Origin: Chrysomallon squamiferum | Taxonomy: Eukaryota > Mollusca > Gastropoda > Neomphalida > Peltospiridae | Reading direction: 5' to 3' | Length of the DNA: 27,500 nt | Assembly: GCA_012295275.1 (NCBI GenBank) | Contig: CM022667.1 | Span: 7,720,038-7,747,537, forward strand | Shown: piece by piece, positions 1-9,370 of the stretch | Numbering within the stretch: position 1 is the first letter of the stretch | How the letters are laid out: each line of letters opens with the position of its first letter | Made by a program: the position numbers and the translations under genes | The notes under the pieces: generated by a model | The model's database searches: none | What the model was told of the DNA's origin: nothing | What the model saw: the letters and a program-made list of their open reading frames with translations, nothing else

Positions 1-545
1 CAGGTTAGTAAAAAAAAAAAACATTAAAAAAAAATATGATTAACACAATTAATTATTAATGAGTATATTTAAATATAAAATATTTTTTTTGCATCTAATT
101 TTTAATATTTTTTTTCATTATAGTATTAAAAAAGAATGTTTCTAATTTATAAAAAAATTGGATGTCAACAAAGGGTTCAATATTTGAAATAAATACTCCG
201 TAAAAGTAAAATAAAACTGATAAAAAATTAATATACAAATGAAAAATGTATTTTATAATTCTGATATATATATATATATAATAATATAGTAACTGGTTGT
301 CTTCTAATAAACCCACATAATGTATAAAATATTTTTAAACATGTTACACTTTTCATTTAGTAATACTCTTTTTCATTTTTATTTTATAATTTTAACTGGT
401 TTTTTTTTTTTTTTTTGGTTTTTGGGGGGGTGGTTTTTTTTTTGTGTTTTTTCGATAATTAATTTATCCTTCCTAAATTATAATTATTTCTCCTCATCTT
501 ATTCATTCTAATCATTCATTCATTCGATCGTTGGTTATTTCGCAG
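1..545 (+). other. 3' part of an intron of the ERG/FLI-type gene
   Basis: This is AT-rich, non-coding sequence directly upstream of the ETS exon, ending in a plausible acceptor. It contains a (TA)n tract at about 263-281 and a long T run passing into a T/G run at about 402-440. Open frames here are short and T-rich and have no protein-like composition. The intron assignment follows from the exon boundary at 545/546, which matches the point where ERG/FLI homology begins with a partial codon. Confidence 0.8.
504..545 (+). other. Branch point, pyrimidine tract and 3' splice site
   Basis: A CTAAT branch-point-like motif lies at about 508-512. It is followed by a loose pyrimidine-rich stretch and ends in TTTCGCAG, with AG at 544-545. 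The exon then begins with two bases of a split codon (GG) before the frame AGT GGA CAG ATT (Ser-Gly-Gln-Ile). The distance from branch motif to AG is about 34 nt, which is normal for animal introns. The acceptor position is supported by protein homology starting immediately after it. Confidence 0.8.
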
Positions 546-1065
546 GGAGTGGACAGATTCAGCTGTGGCAGTTTCTGCTGGAGTTGTTGTCTGACAGCGG
601 TAACGCTAGCTGCATCACGTGGGAGGGGATGAACGGCGAGTTCAAACTGGTCGACCCCGACGAGGTTGCGAGGGAGGGGGGGAGAGAAAGAGCAAACCCA
701 ACATGAACTACGACAAACTGAGTCGTGCTCTCAGATACTACTACGACAAGAACATCATGACCAAAGTCCACGGCAAGAGGTACGCCTACAAGTACGACTT
801 CGGCGGGCTTGCTCAGTGTTTGCAGCAGACATCCAGTGACACTTCTGCGTTCAAGTACCAACAAGACATGTTCATGCCGGGATACTCCACCCCCAAGTTC
901 ATCCCTCCACCCGTCCCCATCCCCAGCTCCTCGTCTGCTCTCTTCAGCTCCAACCCTTACAACTGGTCCTCGCCCAATCCCAATCTCTTTTCCGGCATTT
1001 CCGGTCACATGATGCCCCATCACCCAGGTCACCTTCCCTCCCACCTGGGCTCCTATTACGCGTAA
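546..1065 (+). CDS. ERG: Last exon of an ERG/FLI-family ETS transcription factor, with an apparent frameshift
   Basis: This exon encodes the ETS winged helix-turn-helix domain and C-terminal tail of a nuclear, sequence-specific DNA-binding factor. ERG/FLI proteins bind GGAA cores (best ACCGGAAGT) and act in haematopoietic, vascular and mesodermal regulation in vertebrates. The first frame (548-673) reads [15 protein letters not shown] and then [18 protein letters not shown]. The next frame (from about 683) reads ERKSKP, then [16 protein letters not shown] (recognition helix with both DNA-contact arginines, about 706-750), then [13 protein letters not shown]. The Pro/Ser-rich tail ends [11 protein letters not shown] before TAA (1063-1065), which resembles the SHLGSYY terminus of vertebrate ERG/FLI1. 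The two frames are offset by one base inside a G run (674-682), where the near-invariant Arg-Trp-Gly is expected. Read literally, the first frame stops at TGA 704-706 after ten unrelated residues, losing the recognition helix. Flawless conservation on both sides favours a homopolymer sequencing or assembly error over a pseudogene. The upstream exons (including the PNT domain) lie outside the window. Whether it is the single ancestral ERG gene or a paralogue cannot be told from one exon. Confidence 0.95.
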
Positions 1066-1319
1066 ACTGTGTACAGAACAGAAGTGTTAACTCGCTCTAA
1101 ACATTCTTACATTCTCAGTTTATTTATGATACATTGCAGAGAGGTGTTTTCGTACATCAACACACAGCCGTCATCTTGGAATTATTGGATGACGTAATAT
1201 TTATAAAATCTCAAAATTATAGATTTCCTGAGGACTTGGGTTTTGTTGATGTAAAACGTTTGTTTTGTTTGTGGTAAAGAAACAGTTTGTTGAAGTCTAC
1301 AAACAAATTACGTGTCGTG

Positions 1320-1333
1320 GTTGTCATAGTAAC
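1320..1333. promoter_or_regulatory. RFX X-box-like imperfect palindrome in the 3' UTR
   Basis: GTTGTCATAGTAAC matches the RFX X-box pattern GTNRCC-NN-RGYAAC except for T in place of C at position 5. Its location in a 3' UTR makes regulatory use uncertain. Confidence 0.3.
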
Positions 1334-1526
1334 ACAAACAACGAATATTCAAGATAGATAATCGAGATTATGAAACGTTTATAAGACTAGTTGTTTTGTA
1401 CAACGAGCAATTGTGAACATTTTAAATCTACTTTTGTTTACTGCCAGACTTTGACTCCATAAAGAAATCCCAGAACTTTTGCCAAGTTTTTATTCCAGGT
1501 GTTTACCATGACCAATCTTTGTTAAC

Positions 1527-1532
1527 AATAAA
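1527..1532 (+). terminator. Polyadenylation signal AATAAA (proximal)
   Basis: This is the canonical AATAAA about 460 nt after the stop codon, followed by a T-rich stretch. It is the first canonical hexamer downstream of the CDS that is not part of a simple repeat. Confidence 0.55.
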
Positions 1533-1598
1533 GTATTTGTATATAATTAGATTTTCACAAAATGGCTAGAACACTACGTCTTTTCATATCTATAGTGT

Positions 1599-1606
1599 TG
1601 ACGTCA
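1599..1606. promoter_or_regulatory. Perfect CRE palindrome TGACGTCA
   Basis: This is the full CREB/ATF palindrome just after the first polyadenylation signal. It is the first of five such perfect sites in the window (also 2898, 7439, 26337 and 26459). Confidence 0.35.
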
Positions 1607-2219
1607 TTGTAGTGACTGAAGTAACGATCAATTTTTGTTTTTAAATAAAACTTTGAAACAAAAGTATAATATGTGATAATTAAATAGCACTATTAGCAAA
1701 GATAAGTTTCAAGTTAAAGATTCAAGTGATAATCTTTTTATCAAGAGAAATATATTTATCACATAAGTTCATATCATTAATGTTTTGTTTGAGAAAGTGT
1801 CAAACATGCTGGGGTGCGTTGTTTGTTTTTCTGTCCTTTTTTCTGGTTTCATATTGTTTTGTTCTCCTCTGATATTTTTAATTTTACTTTTTTTTTTCTT
1901 TTCTTTTTTCTTTTTTTTTATGTTTAATATTTTAATATTTTGTTTATAACATTTCTTGTGATGATCCCGAATATAGCGAAAAATATTTTATTTTAATTTT
2001 CTGGTACTCGAAACACCCACTTACACAGTCGGTTCTTTACGTTTGTTAGTTAAAATCTTATTGCATCCGCTTTCAAAGACATTTTTCAGTTCACTGTATT
2101 CGAATCTAAGTCTGTTGGTACAATCTGCTTTAACTGACTGTTACAGAACATCAGCTAACTCAACAATGTGTTTGAAAAGTTAATAATATTTCAATTATTT
2201 TAGTTGTCCGTCTTAAGTC

Positions 2220-2221
<2 letters not shown>
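1607..2221. other. AT-rich non-coding stretch, no gene seen
   Basis: Contains the distal poly(A) signal, a T-rich run at about 1880-1930 and no open frame with protein-like composition. An AGATAAG GATA-type motif occurs near 1700. Nothing else is supported. Confidence 0.6.
1644..1649 (+). terminator. Polyadenylation signal AATAAA (distal alternative)
   Basis: This is a second canonical hexamer about 580 nt after the stop codon. GT-rich sequence lies further on at about 1809-1840. It may give an alternative longer 3' UTR. Confidence 0.4.
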
Positions 2222-2306
<85 letters not shown>

Positions 2307-2376
2307 AATTAATTAATAAATAATGATAATAATAATTAATAAATAATGAATAAATAAATAATAATAATAAAATATA

Positions 2377-2418
<42 letters not shown>

Positions 2419-2605
2419 TAATAATGATGATGATGATAAATAATAATGATAATAATAATAATAAATAAATAATGATAATAATAATAAATAATGATGATAA
2501 TAATAATAATTAATAAATAATGATAATAATAAATAATGATGATGATGATGATGATGATATATAATAATAATATTAATAATAATAAAAATAATAATGATAA
2601 TATAG
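2222..2605. repeat. Compound (AAT)n / (GAT)n / (AAAT)n microsatellite, about 380 bp
   Basis: Almost pure AAT units fill 2222-2300, then the tract alternates with AAAT and GATGAT blocks (for example about 2427-2437 and 2537-2558). The patchwork of variant units suggests an old, repeatedly expanded locus. Confidence 0.97.
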
Positions 2606-2689
2606 CAATAAGAATTTTGGCTACAGAACTAGTAATGGTAATAGTAGTGATGGTAATAGTAATAATGTTGATAGAAATATGTATAATGG

Positions 2690-2950
2690 CAACACTGACA
2701 AAATGAGGGATGCATGACGGAGAGGTTAGTTATATTTGTGTTCTCAGAGACATCTTCACTGTCAGACAGCTGACTCTCTTAATATGCAAATTTTATGCTA
2801 ATTAGATCAGAATGTAATGTATGTGTCAGGGACTAGACTGATGAATGTGTTCAATATTGTGCAGTTTGTAAAACAACAATTTGATTTCAGCAATATGTGA
2901 CGTCATTCAGCAAAGCGCTTCACAGCAAATGGCGAAATAAAATTAATTAA
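2690..2950. promoter_or_regulatory. Candidate enhancer: paired POU octamers plus CRE
   Basis: This is a non-repetitive island about 1.6 kb after the ETS stop codon. It carries ATGCAAAT (2784-2791, the canonical POU octamer) and ATGCTAAT (2795-2802) on the same strand exactly 11 bp apart, which is one helical turn. A TAATTA-type core follows directly. A SOX-like AACAAT sits near 2875 and a perfect TGACGTCA at 2898-2905. No open frame of note is present. Enhancer identity is inferred from motif content only. Confidence 0.35.
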
Positions 2951-3002
2951 AATCAGTGATGTGTTAATGTTTTCATTTGTTTAATTAATTTGTTTATATA
3001 GT

Positions 3003-3037
3003 TTCTTCTTCTTCTTCTTCTTCTTCTTCTTATTATG

Positions 3038-3075
<38 letters not shown>
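3003..3075. repeat. (CTT)n then (ATT)n microsatellite
   Basis: TTC units at about 3003-3030 pass directly into ATT units at about 3031-3075 with one GAT interruption. Confidence 0.95.
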
Positions 3076-3137
3076 TTTGAAGGATAAATAAAACTATTTG
3101 AATTATATAGAATAAAATATTTGAATAATATAGAAAA

Positions 3138-3170
<33 letters not shown>
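3138..3170. repeat. (AAT)n microsatellite
   Basis: About eleven uninterrupted AAT units. Confidence 0.95.
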
Positions 3171-3179
3171 TATAAACGT

Positions 3180-3875
3180 TATTTAGAATTTAAAAGAGTT
3201 CAGAATTATTATTTGATTTCAAAATACTCCTTTTTCTTTTTTTTTAAAAAACAATTCTAAATAAAGCAATTTAAAGAGAAATTACATTTATATGTTTTGT
3301 AGAAATGATTTATGAAATTATAAAATAGTTTTAAAACGCAGATAGTTTTATTGTTGTGTCAGGAACAAATTCCAAAATTCGTTGTGAAACACAATTATTT
3401 TATTCCAAAGTTTTCTAGAAATATTATTTTCAGAATTTTTTTTCCAATATAATATTTATTAAAAAAAGAGTTACTTTCAGGAAGATTTATTAATAATTTA
3501 TTAGTGACTTATTGCTTAGATTCACAAAAATTTCAGAAACATTATTTAGTTTTAGAATTATTTTACTTGCATTGTTTACTTTCAAAAACATTTTAGAAAC
3601 AATATATAATTTAAGATTGATATTGCAAACATTATTTATCTTCAAAATGATTTTAGAAATATGTAATTTAAGAATGATTTCAGAAATATTTTATAAACAT
3701 TATTTAATTAAAGACTGATTTAGAATCATAATTTAATTTCACGTTGATTGTACTAAGATTATTTTTTACTGCACAATGATTTGCTTAATTTAAAAAAGAT
3801 TTTAGAATAATTATTTAGTTTCAAAACATTAGTTTTTGAAAGATTTTAGAGATATCATTTATTTTCAAACTGATG
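3180..3875. repeat. Degenerate tandem repeat, period about 30 bp
   Basis: Diverged units repeatedly show TTTCAAAA or TTTAAGA, then GATTTNAGAAA, then an ATTATTTA-like ending, spaced about 28-32 bp apart. It is clearest at 3510-3760. One frame of 3512-3718 shows the same pattern as a near 10-residue periodicity rich in Leu/Ile/Phe, which is an effect of the repeat and not a protein. No unit is an exact copy of another, so the array is old. Confidence 0.6.
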
Positions 3876-3879
3876 TTTC

Positions 3880-4560
3880 GGTGCACGCTAAGTCTGAGAA
3901 CGTTTTATTGCCAGCAATTTGAAGAAAAAGTGTTTTTTCGTGTCACTGTGAACTCGAGATTTGAATAACTTTCTGAAAAGAACCGACACGTTACGTTGAC
4001 CCGGGCCCGAAAACCAATCAAATTGAGGAAATTGTCTTATTGAGTTTTTCGACTTCCTTCGTGTTCCGCAATTGCGTTCCGTCCCGATATTGAGCTTTTA
4101 TTTCCGGTTCGTGGAGTATTACTTCTTGCTCGCGCTGCTACGTCACGTCTTCCATGTTGAAATGTGACGTTGAAGAAAAAATATCGCAGTCAATAAAATC
4201 ACTTGAAAAGTTAGTGAGTGAAAGTGTACAGTGTTCAACATTCGTTGTCTTCTGTGATGATTCCAGCTCAATATTTCCTGTCGTTCTCATCAATGGCGGC
4301 CGGAAGTAGTTGGTCCCGGCGCAAACGATCTTTTCAAACAGCGAAATGTATCAAAATGGCGTCACCCGAGACTTGAAAGACGAAAATGTTTTCATATTAA
4401 TGACACACAACAAAACTATCCGAGATGAACACAATTTTCACATTAGAAATACAAGAATTTCGATCAGCGCTCTTTATGTACTTGGAATGATTACTTTGTT
4501 TCTCTGTCAGACGAAATCTGAACTGAACGTGAGTGTACGTGAAATGATTTGAAATAGTCG
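3880..4560. promoter_or_regulatory. CpG-bearing, promoter-like island (CCAAT, CRE-like, ETS, YY1/TISU motifs)
   Basis: GC rises sharply against the flanks. In order it holds CCAATCA near 4013, ATTTCCGGT (4100-4108), TACGTCACGTC near 4140, TGTGACGTT near 4165, and CAATGGCGGCCGGAAGT (4291-4307). The last fuses a YY1/TISU-type ATGGCGGC with an ETS GCCGGAAGT. A second AAAATGGCG lies at about 4353. CCAAT, CRE, ETS and YY1 sites in this arrangement are typical of TATA-less animal promoters. A 27-codon ATG frame (4293-4376) starts at the first ATGGCGGC. No downstream exon was recognised, so a promoter is only suggested. Confidence 0.35.
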
Positions 4561-4670
4561 ATTAATGGAAGATCATTTAAATCTAAAAACTTCGAAATTT
4601 ACATAAAAAGAAATAAATTTAGTTGTAGTCACAATAACAGCAGTAGAAATAATAAATGTATACTTGCAAC

Positions 4671-4760
4671 AGTAGAAGAGTAGTAATAGTAGTAGTAATA
4701 GTAGTAGTAGTAGTAGTAGTAGTAGTAATAATAGTAGTAGTAATAGTAGTAACAGTATAG
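4671..4760. repeat. (AGT)n microsatellite with AAT interruptions
   Basis: TAGTAG units are interrupted by TAATAA. On the minus strand the tract reads as a poly-Leu open frame, which is not a gene. Confidence 0.95.
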
Positions 4761-5130
4761 AATTACATTGTATTATTATTAGAAGAAGTGACAGTAATGG
4801 TAATTTTTCCGAATTTTCTTTTCCTTTCAATACCATTTTATCATTTTCATTTACTACTTATTTTATTTTATTTTTATTTTATTTTTTCTTCTTGTTATTG
4901 TTTTTTTATATATGTATTTCAATTCTTGTTCTTCAAAATATACATTTTAATCACAGCTACAAAAAGGTTTTGAAGAGAGAATAAATGTAATTTGAATTTC
5001 TGATACATGTATTTATTTATTTTTACTTCCAACTGTTAAAGCGATTCATTGCTCTGCGTAAGTAAATTTGATTATTATTTGATGTACTTTAATGTTTTAA
5101 CAAATTTCCTGCAGTTCCTTGCGCTCTGAA
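4761..5130. other. AT-rich stretch, nothing recognised
   Basis: T-rich (TTTTA)n-like sequence at about 4855-4890 is followed by featureless AT-rich sequence. No gene or motif is supported. Confidence 0.6.
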
Positions 5131-5720
5131 GTGAGCAACATTTTGTCGGGGGAAATGGAGCATCTACTGTGTTGGGAGGAAATTACAACGGCATATCAAA
5201 GATGTCGATCATTACTGTGTACTCGTTGTGTGCAATGCGAGTGCTGTGCGCACCCATTACTATGGTAAAACAGCTCCCGGCGCTACTTCCGGTCGTTATG
5301 GACGCGTTTCCGGCGAGAAGGAAAAGCATTAGCTGTTTTTCCGTCTTTTTAAGACGCCATTCAAGAAAGAGGATGTAGGTTTGAAGCAATATTGTGTGAC
5401 ATCTCACAAAGTATCGATCTTCAATCAAATGAACGTTTGTCATTGACTTTCTCGTTATGGAAGAAGGTAAAAAATGACTTTCCCACCACGGCTCGGATCA
5501 CGTTTCAACAAAAGAGTAAATCTTGCGCAGTTTTTTTTAATTTTTTAACCCTCCGTTGTTTCGATCGATCAGTCAATACGGTATGGAAATGACTATATGT
5601 TAATTACGTTTCTGCCCGACACGCGATGAATTCACCACGTGTTTTATTGATATCGCCAATCTTTGTCTTTCTTCTCAAAGCGAGGACGTCGCTTAGAAAA
5701 TCATGACGAGGGAATCACAT
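5131..5720. promoter_or_regulatory. Non-repetitive island with a perfect ETS site and an X-box-like element
   Basis: ACTTCCGGT (5285-5293) is the exact complement of the optimal ERG/FLI site ACCGGAAGT. Seventeen bases upstream, ATTACTATGGTAAA (5256-5269) resembles an RFX X-box. CACGTG occurs at 5636-5641. Open frames on both strands (60-86 codons) were read and resemble no known family. Function is inferred from motifs only. Confidence 0.35.
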
Positions 5721-6054
5721 TTCGCGAGGAAATTGACAGCAATATTTTCCATGTCGCATTTCACTTATTTACGCTTTGTTAATTTCACGAGATTTTGCTA
5801 TAGACGAACGCTTTAATTACAGAGCAAATTTACTCGCCTTCCCCAAGCTAATGGACCAGTGGACAACTCCAGGCTTGATAATGTTTAACGTCTCAGAGCC
5901 GCAAGCGACACAGTTAATAAAAAATTTTGCTTTCTCGAGTTTAAAGAATTTGACTTAGAAGAAAAGATGTCTAATTATTCATCACTCTCACAGGCCACGG
6001 TGCGTTTTTGTTCCAAAGTGCCATTCACCGATTTGTTTTGTTTACTTTTGGAGT

Positions 6055-6057
<3 letters not shown>
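5721..6057. other. Mixed-composition stretch, no gene recognised
   Basis: Short open frames only (up to about 60 codons) and no repeat longer than a few units. Composition is intermediate between the islands and the AT-rich background. Confidence 0.5.

Positions 6058-6099
<42 letters not shown>
6058..6099. repeat. (TA)n(CA)n dinucleotide repeat
   Basis: A TA tract at about 6058-6082 passes into CA at 6083-6099. Confidence 0.97.
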
Positions 6100-6436
6100 T
6101 TTTTTATTTCATTTCTTATTATTACTGTTTTATTCCTTTATTAAATATATATTGAATGTAAATTTGAACTAAATTGTTTTGTTCATTTATTTACTGTAAA
6201 AACTGGACAGTAAAATTACTTTCTTAATGGATAATTAGTATAACGTTCAGATTTATTTCACACTAATAAGTAAGTAAGTAAATAAATAAATAAATGAAAA
6301 TAAAATAATTAACTAATTAAATTATCAACTGAGACCAAACCTAATATCAACTTGAGAACATTATTTTGTAGACCGCTAATCTTTTCTTCACTAGAATCTC
6401 GCTTATATTTTTTTTTACATTTAAGAACTTGCGTAA
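6100..6436. other. AT-rich stretch with short (AAGT/AAAT)n, no gene
   Basis: Tetranucleotide units lie at about 6265-6296. The rest is unstructured AT-rich sequence. Confidence 0.6.
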
Positions 6437-6499
6437 CAAACAACAGCAACGACAACACCACCACCACCACCACCACCAACAGCAACAACAGCAACAACA

Positions 6500-6562
<63 letters not shown>
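6437..6562. repeat. Compound (ACC)n (CAA/CAG)n (AAT)n microsatellite
   Basis: ACC units at about 6455-6478 are followed by CAACAG-type units and then AAT at 6499-6562. Translated frames are poly-Thr/Asn or poly-Leu and are not genes. Confidence 0.95.
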
Positions 6563-7105
6563 GTCTTTTCAACAATATTTTCATTTTCTTAGAACTTATT
6601 ATTGGTTGAAGAAGGATCGAGAATCAAGTATTGCAAGAGTTGCTCCCCTTGAATTGCAACTAAACCTTAAAATTCTTGAGGAAGGTAGACAATTGTCTTT
6701 TACCAACGTATATAATTAGAATTAATATTAAAGTTATCTTCAATAATATTACCGCAACAGCAATACCATTAACAAATTCCTCTGAATTTAGTAATCATAT
6801 TAAAACAATCATAATAATAGCCTGATATTTTCAGATTTAATACTATTACTATTACTAGTATATTCACTAATATTACTTATATCGCTGTTACTAAATATTA
6901 TTATAATTAATAGTCACTGCATCTTCATTGAAAATACGATTTTCATTAACACTTTACCAATTTTTTATCTCCAGTAATATTATTTTACTAATATCTCGTA
7001 ATAACATAATTTATTAATTTATACTTGTATTCAAAATTTTTATTTTTTATTTTTTGAATGTGATGTTGTTACTATGGTTATCACAAAAATCAAAAACAAA
7101 ACAAA
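6563..7105. other. AT-rich stretch, nothing recognised
   Basis: About 540 bp of AT-rich DNA with scattered degenerate ATT units. An X-box-like half near 7066-7080 (GTTACTATGG) is the only motif noted, and it is weak. Confidence 0.55.
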
Positions 7106-7183
7106 ATTCAGTAGTTGTAGTAGTAAAAGTAGTAGTAGTTGTTGTAGTAATATTGGTTCTTATAGTTTAGTACAATTATTGTT

Positions 7184-7215
<32 letters not shown>

Positions 7216-7265
7216 TACATTTACCATGTTTATTAGACGTATTGTCGTTATTGTTGTTGTTGTTT
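7106..7265. repeat. Compound (AGT)n, (ATC)n and (GTT)n microsatellites
   Basis: TAGTAG units at about 7112-7150, ATC units at about 7185-7216 and GTT units at about 7245-7264 are separated by short unique sequence. They give Ser/Leu-rich open frames. Confidence 0.9.
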
Positions 7266-7470
7266 AAATACAGCGATGACGTCTGTCACAAAGTCACAGT
7301 TATAATAAATTTGTTTACCACTGTTCAGTAACCATTGCAACACCTGTTTTGAAATTTTATATCCCATTCTAACCTTTTGCTCTTTGATATTTTGTACGCG
7401 AAGCTCCGTCAGTGTTGTTATTATCACGTGACAGGTCCTGACGTCAGTTGTTACTTCTGTCACTGCTTAT
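7266..7470. promoter_or_regulatory. Small island with adjacent TCACGTGA and TGACGTCA palindromes
   Basis: TCACGTGA (7424-7431, USF/MITF/TFE type) and TGACGTCA (7439-7446, CREB/ATF) are perfect palindromes only 7 bp apart. TGACGTCTGTCAC near 7276 adds a CRE-like site. The pairing within 23 bp suggests a bHLH-ZIP/bZIP composite element, inferred from sequence only. Confidence 0.4.
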
Positions 7471-8043
<573 letters not shown>

Positions 8044-8169
8044 TATATCTATCTATCAATATGTATGTGTGTGACAAAACTTATTTTCTTAATTCTGTTG
8101 TGTTTTATTCTATCTTTAATAATCTGAAAATATCAATAAGTTGAAAAAGGTTTTTCTAATTCTTTCTTT

Positions 8170-8650
8170 GTAAATATTGTGCTTAACGTCATCGCTGCAC
8201 GCGCCATGGCCTCGAATTCGTTAAAGGGATCACGTGTCCATGACAATAAACGTCTCCAAATTTTTCGTTTTGCCGTCACGCCTGATAAGTCGATTTCGCG
8301 GGAAACAGTGCATGGTATATTAATAAATTCTTCTGCTATCAGATAAAAAAAAATAATAATAATTGTTTCTCATCACGTGGTAAGTATATTTGAATAAATG
8401 ATCACCGTGTTTAACAATCGGTGTTGTTACCAGAAAAAGATCAGATTGATATGAGATCGAATCTCTTTCCCGATCATCTGAGCTTTACTTAATTTATTAT
8501 GAGCAGACGACAGGATTTGAACCACGAGTCTCTGCGAGGATATTAAGAAAATGCTGAGTGTATTAACTGGTGAAGAAAATCATGCAACTGAGTATGAATT
8601 CATCGGTCACACGAATGCGCACGTGCTTTTGTTGAATGTCAAATGAAATG
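8170..8650. promoter_or_regulatory. Island with E2F-like site and three CACGTG boxes
   Basis: CACGTG occurs at 8231-8236, 8374-8379 and 8620-8625. TTTCGCGGGAAA (8294-8305) resembles a double E2F site, and TGATAAG (GATA type) lies just upstream near 8284. A tRNA-like fragment (8503-8578, minus strand) lies inside. No protein-coding frame was recognised. Regulatory identity is inferred. Confidence 0.35.
8503..8578 (-). repeat. Degenerate tRNA-like (probably SINE-derived) fragment
   Basis: On the minus strand GGTTCAAATCC (8513-8523) is an exact pol III B-box/T-arm match. A region resembling the A-box and D-arm of a serine- or leucine-type tRNA (long variable arm) lies about 45 bp upstream. The T stem pairs only at its two inner positions and the acceptor stem does not form, so it cannot be a working tRNA. 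It most likely descends from a tRNA gene or the head of a tRNA-derived SINE; chance similarity is possible. Confidence 0.3.
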
Positions 8651-8670
8651 AACACATAACTATCCAAATT

Positions 8671-9370
8671 ACCTGAAATACAGTTTTATATTAAATTATT
8701 TATACTGAAATACAGTTTCATATTAAATTATTTATACTGAAATACAGTTTTATATTAAATTATTTATACTGAAATACAGTTATATATTAAATTATTTATA
8801 CTGAAATACAGTTTATATTAAATTATTTATACTGAAATACAGTTTCATATTAAATTATTTATACTGAAATACAGTTTTATATTAAATTATTTATACTGAA
8901 ATACAGTTATATATTAAATTATTTATACTGAAATACAGTTTATATTAAATTATTTATACTGAAATACAGTTATATATTAAATTATTTATACTGAAATACA
9001 GTTTATATTAAATTATTTATACTGAAATACAGTTATATATTAAATTATTTATACTGAAATACAGTTCTATATTAAATAATTTATACTGAAATACAGTTAT
9101 ATATTAAATTACTTATACTGAAATACAGTTCTATATTAAATTACTTGTACTGAAATACAGTTCTATAATAAATAATTTATACTGAAATACAGTTATATAT
9201 TAAAAAAATGTATACTGAAATACAGTTTATATTAAATTGCTTGTACTGAAATACAGTTATATATTAAATTATTTATACTGAAATACAGTTATATATTAAA
9301 TTATTTATACTGAAATACAGTTATATATTAAATTACTTTTACTGAAATAGTTATGTATTAAATTGCATAT
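8671..9370. repeat. Minisatellite: about 22 copies of a 32-bp unit
   Basis: Each unit contains ACTGAAATACAG, a variable 7-8 bp block (TTTCATAT, TTTTATAT, TTATATAT, TTTATAT or TTCTATAT) and TAAATTATTTAT. Units are 31-32 bp and directly adjacent with no spacers. The core ACTG-AAATA-CAGT is a 4-bp inverted repeat. Units 2-5 (variants TTTCATAT, TTTTATAT, TTATATAT, TTTATAT) are repeated in the same order as units 6-9, giving a 127-bp higher-order duplication. An alternating two-unit pattern follows. Point changes accumulate towards the 3' end (units 13-22), the usual sign of an older array edge. Confidence 0.97.

Larger units (their letters stand above)
1066..1560 (+). other. 3' untranslated region of the ETS gene (end approximate)
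   Basis: Non-coding sequence follows the TAA at 1063-1065 and runs to the first good polyadenylation signal (1527-1532). A second AATAAA at 1644-1649 would allow a longer form. It holds an RFX-like palindrome (1320-1333), a small inverted repeat of TAATC/GATTA type (1358-1371), and a Pumilio-type TGTATATA at 1538-1545 that falls near the cleavage point of the short form. The 3' end is inferred from signals only; no transcript evidence is available. Confidence 0.6.

Noticed and set aside
559-1044. Minus-strand frame of 161 codons opposite the ETS exon
   Set aside because: It is the antisense shadow of the ETS coding exon; the plus-strand reading has clear ERG/FLI homology.
546-1065. Calling the ETS exon a processed pseudogene
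   Set aside because: It has an intact intron acceptor, a conserved C-terminus and a single indel in a G run. A processed copy would lack the intron. A sequencing error is the simpler explanation, although a real lesion is not excluded.
8671-9370. CRISPR-like array
   Set aside because: Units are directly adjacent with no unique spacers, the genome is eukaryotic and there are no cas genes; it is a minisatellite.
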